DNA from: SSF14 sp037045585
GTDB taxonomy: Bacteria > Actinomycetota > Acidimicrobiia > Acidimicrobiales > Microtrichaceae
Reading direction: 5' to 3'
Length of the DNA: 64,000 nt
Assembly (NCBI GenBank): GCA_037045585.1
Contig: JBAOIR010000053.1
Location: 41,944 to 105,943, forward strand
Each line of letters starts with the position of its first letter. Positions within the stretch are counted from its first letter, which is position 1. The translations under genes and the position numbers were made by a program. This document shows, in pieces, positions 47,914-58,381 of this stretch. The notes beneath the pieces were generated by a model. That model did no database searches. It was not told where the DNA came from and was given only the letters and a program-made list of their open reading frames with translations.

Positions 47914-48930
47914 CTACCCGCGCCAGAGCTGCAGGGGAGTGACGTCGCGAGGGCCGTCGTAGGGCAGCAGCACCTCGTCGCCGTCGCGGCCCGCCGAGAC
48001 ATATGCGGCGCACACCATCTCGAGCATCGACCGGCCGAAGCCGGCAGGACACACACGGCCGCCGCGTCGAGCGACGACGGAGCAGAACCCCTCGAGCTGT
48101 GCGTGGTAGCCGAGGTCGAAGATGCGGGCGTCGATCTCGGAGTCGACGTGGGGGACCGGCACCGACGTGCCGTTGACCTCGACGGTGACGTCGGGCTGGA
48201 AGTCGACGCGGACGACGCCGGTGGGCGAGGAGGCCTCCGCCGACCACTCGATGACGTCGCTGTTCCAACTCACGTCGATCGACGCGATCAGGTCGGAGGC
48301 GAAGCGGACTTCGACCCGCCCGACGTCGTCGGCGCCGTCGTCACGGCTCGACCCCAGTCGGGCCCGGAGCGCCACCGGCTCGTCGTCGCGGGCCAGCACC
48401 AACAACACCGCCAGCGCGTGCACCCCGAGGTCGAACAGCACGCCGCCGGCGGTCAACGGTTCGGCGAAGTGACCCCACGTCGGCATCGGCTGCGCCATGC
48501 GCACCTCGAGGTGGTCGATCGCTCCGAGGGCGACCCGGCGGTTCACGGCCACGTCGAGCGCCGGGGCGAAGAGGAGGTTCTCGGCGTAGCAGGCCGCCGC
48601 ACCGGTGGCCTCGGCGGCCGCCACGATGGCGTCGGCCTCGGTGAGCGTCGCGGCGAGCGGCTTCTCGATGAGGACCGCCGTGCCGGCCGACAACATGCGG
48701 ACGGCCAGCGCCGCATGGTCGGGCGGTGGCGTCGCGACGACCACGGCCTCGGCGCTACCGGGGAGCTGGTCGGCGGTCACGGGGCGGGCGCCGATCTCCG
48801 ACGCGAGGACCTCGGCCGACCCGACCGACCGGGTCGCGATCAGCGGCACGGTGGCGCCACTGACGGCGGACGCCGCCAACGTGTGGACGCGGCCGGCCCA
48901 ACCGGCCCCGGCGATCGCGAGGCGCGTCAC
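47914..48930 (-). CDS. Gfo/Idh/MocA-family oxidoreductase
   Basis: A 338-residue NAD(P)-dependent oxidoreductase. The Rossmann start is VTRLAIAGAGWAGRVH, then AVVVATPPPDHAAL and VLIEKPLA with the catalytic Lys of the EKP motif. The C-terminal half has GGVLFDLGVHALAVLL, where Asp and His are the usual catalytic pair. The GTG start is 2 bp beyond the LLM gene stop, so the two are co-translated. Substrate is probably a sugar or related polyol; not certain. Confidence 0.88.
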   Translation of the reverse strand: MTRLAIAGAGWAGRVHTLAASAVSGATVPLIATRSVGSAEVLASEIGARPVTADQLPGSAEAVVVATPPPDHAALAVRMLSAGTAVLIEKPLAATLTEADAIVAAAEATGAAACYAENLLFAPALDVAVNRRVALGAIDHLEVRMAQPMPTWGHFAEPLTAGGVLFDLGVHALAVLLVLARDDEPVALRARLGSSRDDGADDVGRVEVRFASDLIASIDVSWNSDVIEWSAEASSPTGVVRVDFQPDVTVEVNGTSVPVPHVDSEIDARIFDLGYHAQLEGFCSVVARRGGRVCPAGFGRSMLEMVCAAYVSAGRDGDEVLLPYDGPRDVTPLQLWRG

Positions 48931-48932
48931 GC

Positions 48933-49871
48933 TCAGTTGCCGGCGAGGCGGGCGACGATCGGTGCCATCGTGTCGAGGGCGTCGCCCTGGAACACGTAGT
49001 ACGAGAGACCCCACCGCTCCCGACGGGCCTCGATCGTCTCGCAGATCCCGTCCTCGGTGCCGAACAGCGCCAACGGGGCCTCCGCCATGAGGTCGGGGGT
49101 GGTGCCGAAGAGCGGCGCCATCATCTCGGCGACGCCGGTGGCGTCGTCGGTGATCTGCGCGAGGAACACGAGCACGTTGAGTTCGATGTCGTCGAAACGG
49201 TCCCCGGCGCCCTCCCGGACCCACTCGAGCTTCTGGTCGAAACGGTCGGCGGCGCCGTCGCGTGCCGCCTCGCCGTCGATCGCGCCCGAATGGATCGACG
49301 GGTTCACCCCGACGATGTCCGCGTGGGCGCCCGCGAAGCGGAGCATGCGGGGTGCGCCGCCACCGATGAGCAGCGGCGGACCACCGGCGCGGGCCGGCTT
49401 GGGGAGGCCGTTGAGGCCGGTGATCGTGTAGTGCTCGCCCGAGAAGTTCACGGGCTCCTCCGACCACAGGCCCTTGATGATCTCGACGCCCTCGAAGAAG
49501 CGTTCGACGCGGACCTTGGGGGCGTCATAGGGGATGCCCGACTCGTCGTAGTCGGACTTCATCCACCCCGAGCCGAGCCCGAACTCGACCCGGCCGCCCG
49601 ACAGCTGATCGATCGTGGCGATCTCCTTGGCCATCACGACAGGGTGCTTGTAGTCGTTGTCGAACACGAGCGCGCCCACGTTGAGGGTGGTCGTGGCGTC
49701 GGCGGCGGCCATCATCGCGGGGATCGGGGCCAGTTGGTCGCCGAAGTGGTCGGGCAGGAACAGCGTGGAGAACCCCAGGTCCTCGGCCTTGCGGGCGCTC
49801 TCGGCCCAGCTCAGGCCGGCGAGCGGCTGGGACAGTTGGATACCGAAGCGGAAGCGGCGGTCGTGGGCCAT
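48933..49871 (-). CDS. LLM-class F420-dependent oxidoreductase
   Basis: A 312-residue TIM-barrel enzyme of the luciferase-like group. FRFGIQLSQPLAGLSWAE, FLPDHFGDQLAPI and GRVEFGLGSGWMKSDYDE are typical of the F420-dependent TIGR03621-like branch. The central LLIGGGAPRMLRFAGAHADIVGVNPS forms the F420-binding region. It likely reduces or oxidises an organic substrate with F420. It is first in a pair with the Gfo/Idh oxidoreductase. The 107 bp to the divergent PBP gene hold both promoters. Confidence 0.88.
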   Translation of the reverse strand: MAHDRRFRFGIQLSQPLAGLSWAESARKAEDLGFSTLFLPDHFGDQLAPIPAMMAAADATTTLNVGALVFDNDYKHPVVMAKEIATIDQLSGGRVEFGLGSGWMKSDYDESGIPYDAPKVRVERFFEGVEIIKGLWSEEPVNFSGEHYTITGLNGLPKPARAGGPPLLIGGGAPRMLRFAGAHADIVGVNPSIHSGAIDGEAARDGAADRFDQKLEWVREGAGDRFDDIELNVLVFLAQITDDATGVAEMMAPLFGTTPDLMAEAPLALFGTEDGICETIEARRERWGLSYYVFQGDALDTMAPIVARLAGN

Positions 49872-49978
49872 GGAAGTCGTCCCCCAGGAGGTCGGTCGAG
49901 GCGATCGAGGCGATCGCGGGCGACGATACCAGCGGGTGCAGAAGTCGGGACTCACCCGACAACTATCCTGGGATCGCT

Positions 49979-52155
49979 GTGGCCAACCTCCGACGGGGCA
50001 CCTCCCCGCATCCCCGTTCCCCGATCAGGCTGTTGGCGCGCGCCGTGTTCGTGTTCGCCCTCGGTGGCGCGTCGATCGCAGCGACGATGGGGCTCACCTG
50101 GAACGTGGCGTCGCAGTCCGGGCGGGCGATCTCGACCTCGCCGTCCGAGCCGATCCTGCTCAAGCCCTTGGCGACCCGCTCCATCATCTACGACGCCGGC
50201 GGCAACGAGATGGCGTTGCTGTACGCCGAGCAGGACCGCCAGGAGGTGCCGCTCGAGAGCGTCCCCGAGCTCGTGCAGACGACCATCCTGACGAGCGAGG
50301 ACGCCGACTTCTACTCCCACAAGGGTGTGAACGTGCGCTCGCTGATCCGGGCGCTGCACAGCGACATCGATTCGGGCCAGGTCGCGCAGGGCGGGTCGAC
50401 GATCACCCAGCAGCTCATCAAGCAGTCCATCACGGGCGACCGTCAGACGCTCGAACGCAAGGTTCGCGAGGCGATCCTCGCAACGAAGCTCGAGAAGCAG
50501 ATGTCCAAGGAGGAGATCCTCGAGCGGTACCTCAACACCGTGTACCTGGGCCACGGCGCCTATGGCGTCGAGGCGGCGTCGGAGACGTACTTCAACAAGA
50601 GCGTCACGGACATCGGTTGGGCCGAGGCGGCGATGCTCGCGTCGCTGATTCCCAACCCGACGCGCTACGACCCGATCTCGACCGAGACCCGTGACCGTTC
50701 GAAGACCCAGCGCGGCATCGTCGTACGCCGCCTCGTCCAGGAACAGGTGATCGACCAGGCGGCCGCCGACAAGATCAACGACACGCCGCTCCCGACCCAG
50801 GTCTTCGAACGCGAGAAGGCCACGGCCCAGGCCCAGCTGGTGGGTGGCAGCTACTTCTCCGAGACGGTGAAGCAGGTCCTGCTCGACCTTCCGGAGCTCG
50901 GCTCGACGGCGCAGGATCGATACGACGCCGTGTTCACCGGGGGCCTGCGGGTGTACACGACCTACGAGCCGGCGGCGCAGCAGGCCGCCGAGGCGGCCAC
51001 GCTCAAGGTGCCCGACAGCGGCGGCAAGTACTTCGTCGGCGTGGCCGCCGTCGACCCGAAGAACGGTGCTGTCCGGGCGATGGTCGGCGGTCCCGATTTC
51101 GAGACCTCGAAGGTCAACTACGTCACCCAGGGGTGGCGCCAGCCCGGTTCGTCGTTCAAGTACTTCGTGCTGATGGCGGCGATCGAAGCGGGCTACGTGC
51201 CCAACGACACGATCTCGGGCGCATCGCCGTGCAAGTTCCCCGACCCCACCGCGAAGGACGGCGTGTACGTCGCCACGGGCGGCGGCAAGACGACGACCAT
51301 CACCGGCCAGACGCAGGTGTCGTCCAACTGCGGGTTCCTCCGCCTGGGCCAGACCGTCGGGCTCGACCGCGTCGCCGACATGGCCAACCGCATGGGCATG
51401 TCGACAATCGAGTCCTATACCGGCGAGGACGGCTCGACCGGTCTCCGCGAGACCCCGATCCCGAGCGACATCTTGTCGCTGCCCCTCGGCAGCAAGGAGG
51501 TGCACCCGGTGAACATGGCGGCGGCCTACGCGACGGCGGCCAACGATGGCATCTACAACCCGCCCTACTACGTCGACAAGGTCACCGACGCCAAGGGCAA
51601 GGTGCTCTACCAGCACCAGTCCGAGGGCACCCGGGTCGTGTCGGTCGAAACCGCCCGACTGGTCACCCAGGTGCTCGCGAAGAACGTCACCGGTGGCACC
51701 GGTCGCAAGTCGGCGCTGAAGGAGCAGGAGTCGGCCGGCAAGACCGGCACCACCCAGGAGAACGCCGACACGTGGTTCGTCGGGTACACGCCGTACCTGT
51801 CGACCGCGGTGTGGCTGGGGTCGCCGACCGGCCGCGACAAGATCGTCATCAAGGGTCGCGCCGTGATGGGCGGCGACTACACGGCGCAGGTGTGGCAGGC
51901 GTTCAACGAGCCGTATCACGCGCTGCTCCCGCCGATCGACTTCGAACCGCCCGAGCCCACGCGCAAGGGCAAGGCCATTCGCTACACCAACAAGGTCGAC
52001 AGGGGCGGCACGACCAAGAAGCCCACGACCACCACGACGGTCCCGCAGGGGTTCCCACCGGGGTTCCCGCCGGCCGCGCCCAGACCAGTCCACCAGCGAC
52101 CACGCCGCCGACCACCCCCGCCGGTGACGGCGGGACGGCCACCGGCGGCAACTGA
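49979..52155 (+). CDS. Class A penicillin-binding protein, frameshifted near C-terminus
   Basis: Bifunctional peptidoglycan synthase of about 725 residues. After a signal-anchor helix near residue 25-45, the glycosyltransferase domain shows EDADFYSHKG and QGGSTITQQLIKQ with the catalytic Glu. The transpeptidase domain has SxxK in PGSSFKYF, SxN in VSSNCG and KTG in AGKTGTTQEN. The Pro/Thr-rich tail changes frame near 52070-52090. With one added base it ends TTPAGDGGTATGGN at 52155, the more natural tail; the other frame ends at 52174. The start is GTG 49979. It polymerises and cross-links wall glycan outside the membrane. Confidence 0.92.
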
Positions 52156-52204
52156 TCCGACGCCGGTGCGATAGGTTCCCGCCCAGGCTCGGAAAGGACA
52201 CCCG

Positions 52205-52918
52205 TTGGATCTCGAACAGTTGTTGGCCCTGCAGGAGCTCGACACGCGTCTGGCGCAGCTCGGTCATCGGCTCACCCACGATCCGGTCCTCGCCAACCTT
52301 GCCGCGGCGCAAGCAGCGGTCGCCGATGTCGAGCGCCGTGAGCTCGAACTGTTCGGCGAACGCGACGTCGTGCGTCAAGAGCTGAAGCGGTTGGAGGACG
52401 AGGCGTCGCTGACCGAGGACAAGATCGCCAAGGTCAACGACACGCTGTACGGCGGGGTCGTCACCGCGCACAAGGAGCTCGAGTCGCTCCAGCACGAACT
52501 CGCGATGCTCAAGGAACGCCTGGGCGGGTTCGAGGATCTCGAGCTCGAACAGATGGAGCTCGCCGAGCCCCTCGAGGCCCAGGCCGTCGCGTTGGCAGCG
52601 GAGAAGACCGCTGCGATCGCCAATGTCGGCGACGCCGAGATGGGCGTCACCGCCATGCAGGCGGAGGTCGGCGCCGAACTCGACACCGTGACGTCGGCGC
52701 GCGAGGCGCAGGCCGCCACGCTTCCCGAGTCGCTGCTCGCCCAGTACGACAAGCTCCGCAACGCGCTCGGCGGGCAGGGCGCCGCACGCCTCGCTCCGGG
52801 TGGCCGTTGCGAGGGATGCCACCTGACCCTGCCGCGCGCCGAATACGACGCCATCAAGCACGAGCCGCCCGACGCGGTCCACCTCTGCCCCGAGTGCGGC
52901 CGCATCCTCGTTCGATGA
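52205..52918 (+). CDS. CT398-like coiled-coil zinc-ribbon protein
   Basis: A 237-residue protein with a TTG start after GGAAAGGA. The first 180 residues are a heptad-rich coiled coil that starts MDLEQLLALQELDTRLAQLGH. The C-terminus is a zinc ribbon with RCEGCHLTL and LCPECGRILVR, four Cys in two CxxC pairs. The family (CT398/C4-type zinc ribbon) is conserved in many bacteria and resembles a chaperone or scaffold. Its role is unknown. The stop lies in the first unit of a 15-bp repeat. Confidence 0.85.
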   Translation: MDLEQLLALQELDTRLAQLGHRLTHDPVLANLAAAQAAVADVERRELELFGERDVVRQELKRLEDEASLTEDKIAKVNDTLYGGVVTAHKELESLQHELAMLKERLGGFEDLELEQMELAEPLEAQAVALAAEKTAAIANVGDAEMGVTAMQAEVGAELDTVTSAREAQAATLPESLLAQYDKLRNALGGQGAARLAPGGRCEGCHLTLPRAEYDAIKHEPPDAVHLCPECGRILVR

Positions 52919-52954
52919 CCTCGGGTTCGATGACCTCGGGTTCGATGACCTCGG
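52910..52954. repeat. Three exact 15-bp repeats spanning a stop codon
   Basis: The unit GTTCGATGACCTCGG is repeated three times at 52910-52954. Its internal TGA is the stop of the zinc-ribbon gene, so the repeat duplicates the end of the gene. A second locus with the same geometry is at 34842-34870. Confidence 0.85.
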
Positions 52955-52997
52955 GCGCCGCCGCTCGGGCTCGCTTCCTCGGTTCGACGCACCGGGG

Positions 52998-53504
52998 ATG
53001 TTGATCTGGTTCGCCGCCGGCAGTGTGGCGATCGTGTGGGTGATCTTCCGGAGCCCGGCGGTCGACTACCGCGTCGTCGCGCTCGGGTCGGTGCTGGCGT
53101 TGGTCGAGGTGCCGATCGGCGTCGGCCCGTTCCAGACACTGATGCTGTCGGTGGTCGCCCTGGCGCTCACCATGGGGCTCACGATCGGGCAGCGACTCCG
53201 GCGGCGACGGTGGCTGGGCATCCCCATCGGGATGTTCCTCCACCTCGTGCTCGACGCGTCGTGGTCCGACCAGTCGGTGTTCTGGTGGCCGTTCGGCGGA
53301 TGGACGTTCCCCGACGTCTCGGCACCGGTCGTCCAACGGGGCATCTGGTCGCTGCTCCTCGAGTTGGTGGGGTGCATGGTCGCCCTCTGGTTGTGGGGCG
53401 AGTTCGGGCTCGACGACCCCGAGCGGCGCGGGCGATTGTGGCGGACGGGCCAGCTCGACCGGACGCTGATGCGCCGACGCGGCGTCCCCGAGGACGACGA
53501 GTGA
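52998..53504 (+). CDS. Small integral membrane protein
   Basis: A 168-residue protein with four or five membrane helices and a conserved-looking GIPIGMFLHLVLDASWSDQSVFWWPF segment that includes His and Asp residues, as in YdjM-like membrane metal hydrolases. The match is only suggestive. The cytoplasmic C-terminus is basic then acidic (LMRRRGVPEDDE). It is followed after 31 bp by the histidine phosphatase, probably in one transcript. Confidence 0.7.
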   Translation: MLIWFAAGSVAIVWVIFRSPAVDYRVVALGSVLALVEVPIGVGPFQTLMLSVVALALTMGLTIGQRLRRRRWLGIPIGMFLHLVLDASWSDQSVFWWPFGGWTFPDVSAPVVQRGIWSLLLELVGCMVALWLWGEFGLDDPERRGRLWRTGQLDRTLMRRRGVPEDDE

Positions 53505-53535
53505 TGCGGCGCGGAGTGCCGAGGAGGACCGAGGA

Positions 53536-54135
53536 ATGATCGTCGTCGTACGGCACGGACGCACGGTGTCGAACGCCGCCGGCCTGTTGTTGGGCCGCGC
53601 CGACCCCGACCTCGACGAGCTCGGCATCGACCAGGCGCGGCGGCTCGGCGCGGCGCTCGGCCATGAGGCCGGCCCCGCCGTCGACCGGATCGTCACGTCG
53701 CCCCTCGCCCGCACGCGGCAGACCGCTGCGGCGGTCGCTGCGGCGACGGGTGCCGCCGTGACCGTCGATGAGCGGTTCGTCGAGCTCGACTACGGCGAGT
53801 GGGATCAGCGGCCGTTGGCCGACGTCGCCGCCGACGAGTGGGCGGCGTGGCGCGCCGACGTCGCCTTCGCTCCGCCGGGCGGCGAATCCCTTGCCGAACT
53901 GGGCCGCCGGGTGCGCTCGGGGTTGGACGACCTCGCCGAGGAGGCCCGCGACCGCACGATCGTGGTGGTCACGCACGTGTCCCCGATCAAGGCCGCGGTG
54001 GCCTGGGCCGTGGGCGGCACCGACGAGATGGCGTGGCGGATGTTCGTGGCGCCCGCCTCCATCACGAGGATCGCGACGTCGGTCGGGGCGCCGTCGCTCC
54101 ACACGTTCAACGACTGCTCCCATCTGACCGGCTGA
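53536..54135 (+). CDS. Histidine phosphatase-family protein
   Basis: A 199-residue phosphatase of the phosphoglycerate-mutase superfamily. The catalytic RHG is in VVVRHGRTVSNAAG, the second Arg in SPLARTRQTA, the Glu in VELDYGEWD and the second His in VVVTHVSPIKAAV. Members of this actinobacterial group include GpgP-like phosphatases and mutase homologues. Substrate unclear. It overlaps no neighbour and ends before a convergent small gene. Confidence 0.88.
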   Translation: MIVVVRHGRTVSNAAGLLLGRADPDLDELGIDQARRLGAALGHEAGPAVDRIVTSPLARTRQTAAAVAAATGAAVTVDERFVELDYGEWDQRPLADVAADEWAAWRADVAFAPPGGESLAELGRRVRSGLDDLAEEARDRTIVVVTHVSPIKAAVAWAVGGTDEMAWRMFVAPASITRIATSVGAPSLHTFNDCSHLTG

Positions 54136-54150
54136 ACCCGGCGCCTGCCG

Positions 54151-54342
54151 CTACTCCTTGCGACGGGCGCCGCGGACGATCCGGAGCTGGGGCTTTCCCG
54201 TCTCGTCGTCGATCTCGATCTCGACGCGACTGTCGGTGAAGACGGCGGCATTTCGCAGCTCGGGTTCCACCGCCTTGTGGGGTGCGGGGCGCCGCCAGCG
54301 GCGTCGATGGGTCTCCGGTGATGGGTCGGAAGGCTCAGGCAT
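54151..54342 (-). CDS. Small acidic/basic hypothetical protein
   Basis: A 63-residue protein from ATG 54342. It has a Pro/Arg-rich start and a beta-strand end AAVFTDSRVEIEIDDETGKPQL ending in RRKE. It may be a short regulatory or conserved protein; I do not recognise it. The reading frame is the only support beyond the orderly C-terminus, so it is uncertain. Confidence 0.4.
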   Translation of the reverse strand: MPEPSDPSPETHRRRWRRPAPHKAVEPELRNAAVFTDSRVEIEIDDETGKPQLRIVRGARRKE

Positions 54343-54457
54343 GGGCCCAACATCGGTATTCCGGCCCATTCGCCTTGAGCGCCTTCACCTCGCCCCAGTG
54401 GGCCGAAGGTGCAGGACAAAGGTCAATCCGCACGGCGAAGCTGCCGAGATTCAGACG

Positions 54458-56963
54458 ATGGCTCCGCAGCAGTCGCTCACACGCGTCGACCTCATGGGAC
54501 CGGGTACGGACGTCGGCACCCTCGCCGCGGTCGCCGCCGGTCTCCCCGACGGGATCCTGGTCGTCGACTCGATGGCCACGGCCCTGTGGGCGAACCGGGC
54601 CGCGGAGCGGTTGTTCGGCATCTCGTTGGCCGACGGTCTCGGGCTGAACGGATTCGACCTCATCCACCCCGACGATCTGCAGATGGCCATGCTCTCGCTC
54701 TCGAGTGTGCAGGACAAGGAGGTGGGCACACCCCTCGAACTGCGGGTGCGCGCCCACGACGGCTGGCGACTCGTCGAGATCGTGGGAGCGCCGCTCGGCG
54801 ACCTGCTCGTGTTGAGCATTCGCGACCTCACGGACCGACGACGGTGGGAGGTCGCCCACGACGAGGACGCTCGGTTCCGGTCGCTCATGCACAACGCGTC
54901 GATCCTCACGATGCTGATCGGCGGCGACGGTATCGTCGAGGCGTCGACCTCGGCGCTCAGCCGGATGCTCGGCCATGACCAGGAAGGGTTGGAGGGGCGC
55001 CACCTCGGTGAGATCGTCGAGGTCTGGGACCGCTCGCGGCTGGCCGAAGCGATGGCGTTCGTCCTGGCCCCGACGTCGGGCTCGGGCGTGCCGACCATCA
55101 CCGTCGATCTCGACTTCCACCGTCGGCACGGCGGCACCATCCCCATGGCCGTGACGATCAAGAACCTGCTCGATGACCCGACCGTGAGCGCGCTGGTGGT
55201 CTCGAGCCACGACATCACCGACCGCAAGGCAGCGGAACACGCGCTGCTGTCCGCGAACTCGGTGCTGGCGGCCACCCTGGAGTCGACGGCCGATGGCATC
55301 CTCGTCGTCGACACCGAGGAGCGGATCACCAGTGTGAATCGCCGTTTCATCGAGCTGTGGTCGATCCCGGCGGAGCTGATCGCGAGCCGCGAGGACTCCC
55401 GGACCATGGCGTTCGCCATGTCCCAGCTCCGCAATCCCGAAGGGTTCGTCGCGAAGATCCGAGACCTCTACGACGATCCCGAGGCGGAGAGCCACGACGA
55501 GCTCGAGTTGATCGACGGCCGAGTCTTCGAACGCGACTCGCTCCCACAGCGCATCGACGGCCAGGTCGTCGGGCGCGTCTGGAGCTTCCGCGACGTGACC
55601 GAGCACCGCGTCCTCCAGGAGGAGCTGACGCGCCAGGCGTTCCACGACGCCTTGACGGGGCTCGCGAACCAGGCGTTGTTCCGTGACCGGGTGGATCATG
55701 CTGTGGCGCGTGCTCGACCGCACCGGCGGGCAGCTCGCAGTGCTCTTCGTCGACCTCGACGACTTCAAGCACGTCAACGACAGCCTCGGCCACACGGTGG
55801 GCGACGAGCTGCTGGTGGCGATCAGCGATCGGCTCGCCCGCAACCTCCGTTCGTCGGACACCGCCGCCCGACTCGGCGGCGACGAGTTCGCGGTGCTCAT
55901 CGAGGACCTCGACGACGAGGCGCAGGCCATCGCGGTCGCCGAACGGATCGTCGCCTCGCTTCGTGAGCCGGTGACGCTCGCAGCGAAGCCCGTCACCATC
56001 AGCGCCAGCGTGGGGATCGCCTTCGGGCGAGCCCGGCTCGGCCTCGACAGTGACGCCCTCCTTCGCAACGCCGATCTCGCGATGTACACCGCCAAGGCTC
56101 GGGGGAAGAGCTGCTACCGGGTGTTCGCCCCGGAGATGCATCTTGCCGCCGTCGAGCGTCTGGAGGTGGAGACGTGTCTGCGTGGTGCCGCCCGGCGCGG
56201 CGAGCTGGTCGTGCACTACCAGCCGATCTACGACCTGGCCACCGGCCGGATGCGGGCGGCGGAGGCGCTGGTGCGGTGGCAGCATCCCGAACGTGGGCTC
56301 CTCGCCCCGGGGGCATTCATCGCCCTCGCCGAGGAGAGCGATTTGATCGTCGAGATCGGCGACTACGTGCTGGGCGCCGCACTCGCCGAGGCCCGGGCGT
56401 GGCAGCTGGCGGTCGGTGACGACCTCGCCCCGGCCGTCAACGTCAACCTGTCGCCCCGGCAGCTGCTCGACCCGACGCTGCCGGAACGGATCGGTGACCA
56501 GGTCCGGGCGGCCGGCCTGCGTCCCGATCTCCTGATCCTGGAGATCACCGAGGGCGCCCTCATGGCCGACCCGGCGATGGCGGCGCAGAACCTCCGTCGG
56601 CTGAGCGAGTCGGGGGTCCAGCTCGCGGTCGACGACTTCGGCACCGGGTACTCCTCGTTGGCCTACCTCCAGCAGTTCCCGATCGACTTCCTGAAGGTGG
56701 ACGGCTGCTTCGTGAACCAGATGCTCGAACGGTCCGATGCGGGCCTCGTCGACGCGATCGTGCAGCTCACCCACACGCTCGGCCTCACGCCGATCGCGGA
56801 GGGGATCGAGTTCGCGTCGCAGGTGGAACGGCTGCAGGCCATGGGCTGCGACCTCGGGCAGGGGTACCACCTCGACCGGCCCCTCGATGCCACGACGGTG
56901 CGCGAGCGGATCATCGCGAACGCCGGGGGACCCACGTCGCTCCGCCTCGATCCGATCTGCTGA
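54458..56963 (+). CDS. Cytoplasmic PAS-GGDEF-EAL cyclic di-GMP protein, frameshifted
   Basis: Soluble bifunctional cyclic di-GMP protein of about 835 residues. Three PAS-type domains occupy about 54520-54840, 54870-55230 and 55250-55610; markers are LPDGILVVDSM, MHNASILTMLIGGD and LESTADGILVVDTEE. The GGDEF domain has RLGGDEFAVL near 55875 and the EAL domain EALVRWQHPERG near 56260 and DDFGTGYSSL near 56635. Both active sites look intact. The frame changes near 55715-55725 within FRDRVDHAV, where DRTGGQLAVLFVDLDDFK continues in another frame. The paired protein at 24.6-27.4 kb has membrane helices instead of extra PAS domains. Confidence 0.9.
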
Positions 56964-57068
56964 AGATCGCTATCTCTGCACGGAAGTGGTGACGAGCGGT
57001 CGAACCGTGGTTACCTTGCCCAGGGTTGCATGAATCGCACCGAAACGCATCGTGTTCTGGAGGGTGGA

Positions 57069-58247
57069 ATGGCAAGAAGTAGCCGGTGGAGGGACGCCGC
57101 GGCGCAGGCGCAGTCGCAGCCCGCGTCGCCGGCCCCCGACGCCCCGGCCCACCCCATGCCGCCGGTGAACGCGCCGGTCGCCGGTCCGCCGATGCCACCG
57201 TTCGCCCCGCCGATTCCCGTCGCCGGGCCGAGCCCGCGGATCAACCCGTTCGCCCCGCCGGCCCCTCCGGCCCCGCCCGCCGCCCCCGTAGCGGCGGTGG
57301 CGTCGGCGTCCGAGCTGCCCGAACCGCCAGCACCGTCAGCACCGTCAGCACCGTCAGCACCGTCAGCACCGTCAGCACCGTCAGCACCGTCAGCGACCCC
57401 ATCGCCGCCTCCGACGTCCTCGGCGCCGACGGCCGGCTCGCCGGTCGAGGCCGATGTCGCCGAGTTGCGGGCGACGCTCCAGCAATTGCAGACCACCGTG
57501 TCGGCGCTCGTCGAGCGGTCCCACGAACCGTCGGTGCCGACGGGCACTCCGGGCACCGATCAGGCGTCGCGCATCCTCGTCATGGCGAACCGAGCCGCAG
57601 AGTCGACCCTCGAGGAGGCTCGTGCCGAGGCCGCGGAGATCCTGGCCGCCGCCCAGGCCCACAGCGTCGAGATCATCTCGGCGGCGCGTGAGCTCGCCGA
57701 CCAGGAGTTGGCGGCCGAACGGGTCCGTGTGGCCGCGGCCACCTCGGAGTGGACCGAGCGTCGGGCGCAGATCTCCGCACACCTGCGCGACCTCGACGCG
57801 GCGTTGAACGGGTACCGCGACGGGCTCGGCGAGACCGCCACCGCCATCCGCGAGGCGGCCGTTCGCCTCGAGGCCGAGCGGGCCGAGCCGCCGGTGATCG
57901 ACGAGTTGCCGGCCCCGGATCCGGCCGCCTTCGTCAGCGCCCACCTCGCGCCGAACCCCGATGCGGTGGTCGACCTGACCGACGCCCCCGAACCCGGCGC
58001 CGTTGCCGACACCTCGGGTGACTCGGCCGATTCGAGCGATTCGGCCGATTCCACCGACGAGCTCGCGGCGTCACCGCGGACGAGCCTGTTCGGTGGTGCG
58101 GTCGCCACGGGGGTGCCGGGCGGCCCGCTCGCCGCCGAGGCCCCTGCCGACGCTGCGGTGGCGCCACCGGAGCCGCCGGTGGCGGACGATGCGCCGGTGG
58201 AGGAGCCGCCGTCGCGCAACCTCCGGCCCGGTCTGTTCGGCCGCTGA
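57069..58247 (+). CDS. Coiled-coil protein with C-terminal LFGR, paralogue A
   Basis: A 392-residue protein of unknown function. It starts MARSSRWRDAAAQAQ after a strong GGAGGGTGGA site; an earlier ATG at 57030 is weaker. A Pro/Ala-rich region, including seven APS units, runs to residue 140. A long coiled coil follows: VEADVAELRATLQQLQ, then AESTLEEARAEAAEILAAAQ and ELADQELAAERVRVA. An acidic Ser/Asp/Pro tail ends with NLRPGLFGR. The next gene has the same layout and tail ending VFGR. Coiled coil plus a disordered Pro-rich region suggests a scaffold, perhaps at the envelope or pole. No family is recognised. Confidence 0.72.
   Translation: MARSSRWRDAAAQAQSQPASPAPDAPAHPMPPVNAPVAGPPMPPFAPPIPVAGPSPRINPFAPPAPPAPPAAPVAAVASASELPEPPAPSAPSAPSAPSAPSAPSAPSATPSPPPTSSAPTAGSPVEADVAELRATLQQLQTTVSALVERSHEPSVPTGTPGTDQASRILVMANRAAESTLEEARAEAAEILAAAQAHSVEIISAARELADQELAAERVRVAAATSEWTERRAQISAHLRDLDAALNGYRDGLGETATAIREAAVRLEAERAEPPVIDELPAPDPAAFVSAHLAPNPDAVVDLTDAPEPGAVADTSGDSADSSDSADSTDELAASPRTSLFGGAVATGVPGGPLAAEAPADAAVAPPEPPVADDAPVEEPPSRNLRPGLFGR
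57330..57392. repeat. Seven 9-bp units in the paralogue A gene
   Basis: GCACCGTCA is repeated seven times without change and encodes an APS tract. The unchanged third positions show recent slippage expansion or homogenisation, and length may vary between strains. Confidence 0.85.
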
Positions 58248-58381
58248 GCGCACGCGACGCCGGCCGGGCCCGTGCCAGGTCATCGGCACCTCGGAGAACC
58301 GGTTGCATCGGCAGATTCGGCCGTTAAGGTTTGAAACGTTGTGAAAAGCACTGAAAGTGCTCACTCGTCTCGGAGGACCCT

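Noticed and set aside
49952..52882. 976-codon minus frame over the penicillin-binding protein and zinc-ribbon genes
   Set aside because: It spans two well-supported plus-strand genes and is a third-position GC shadow.
52910..52954. Short regular repeats as a CRISPR array
   Set aside because: Units are contiguous with no spacers and no cas genes are nearby.
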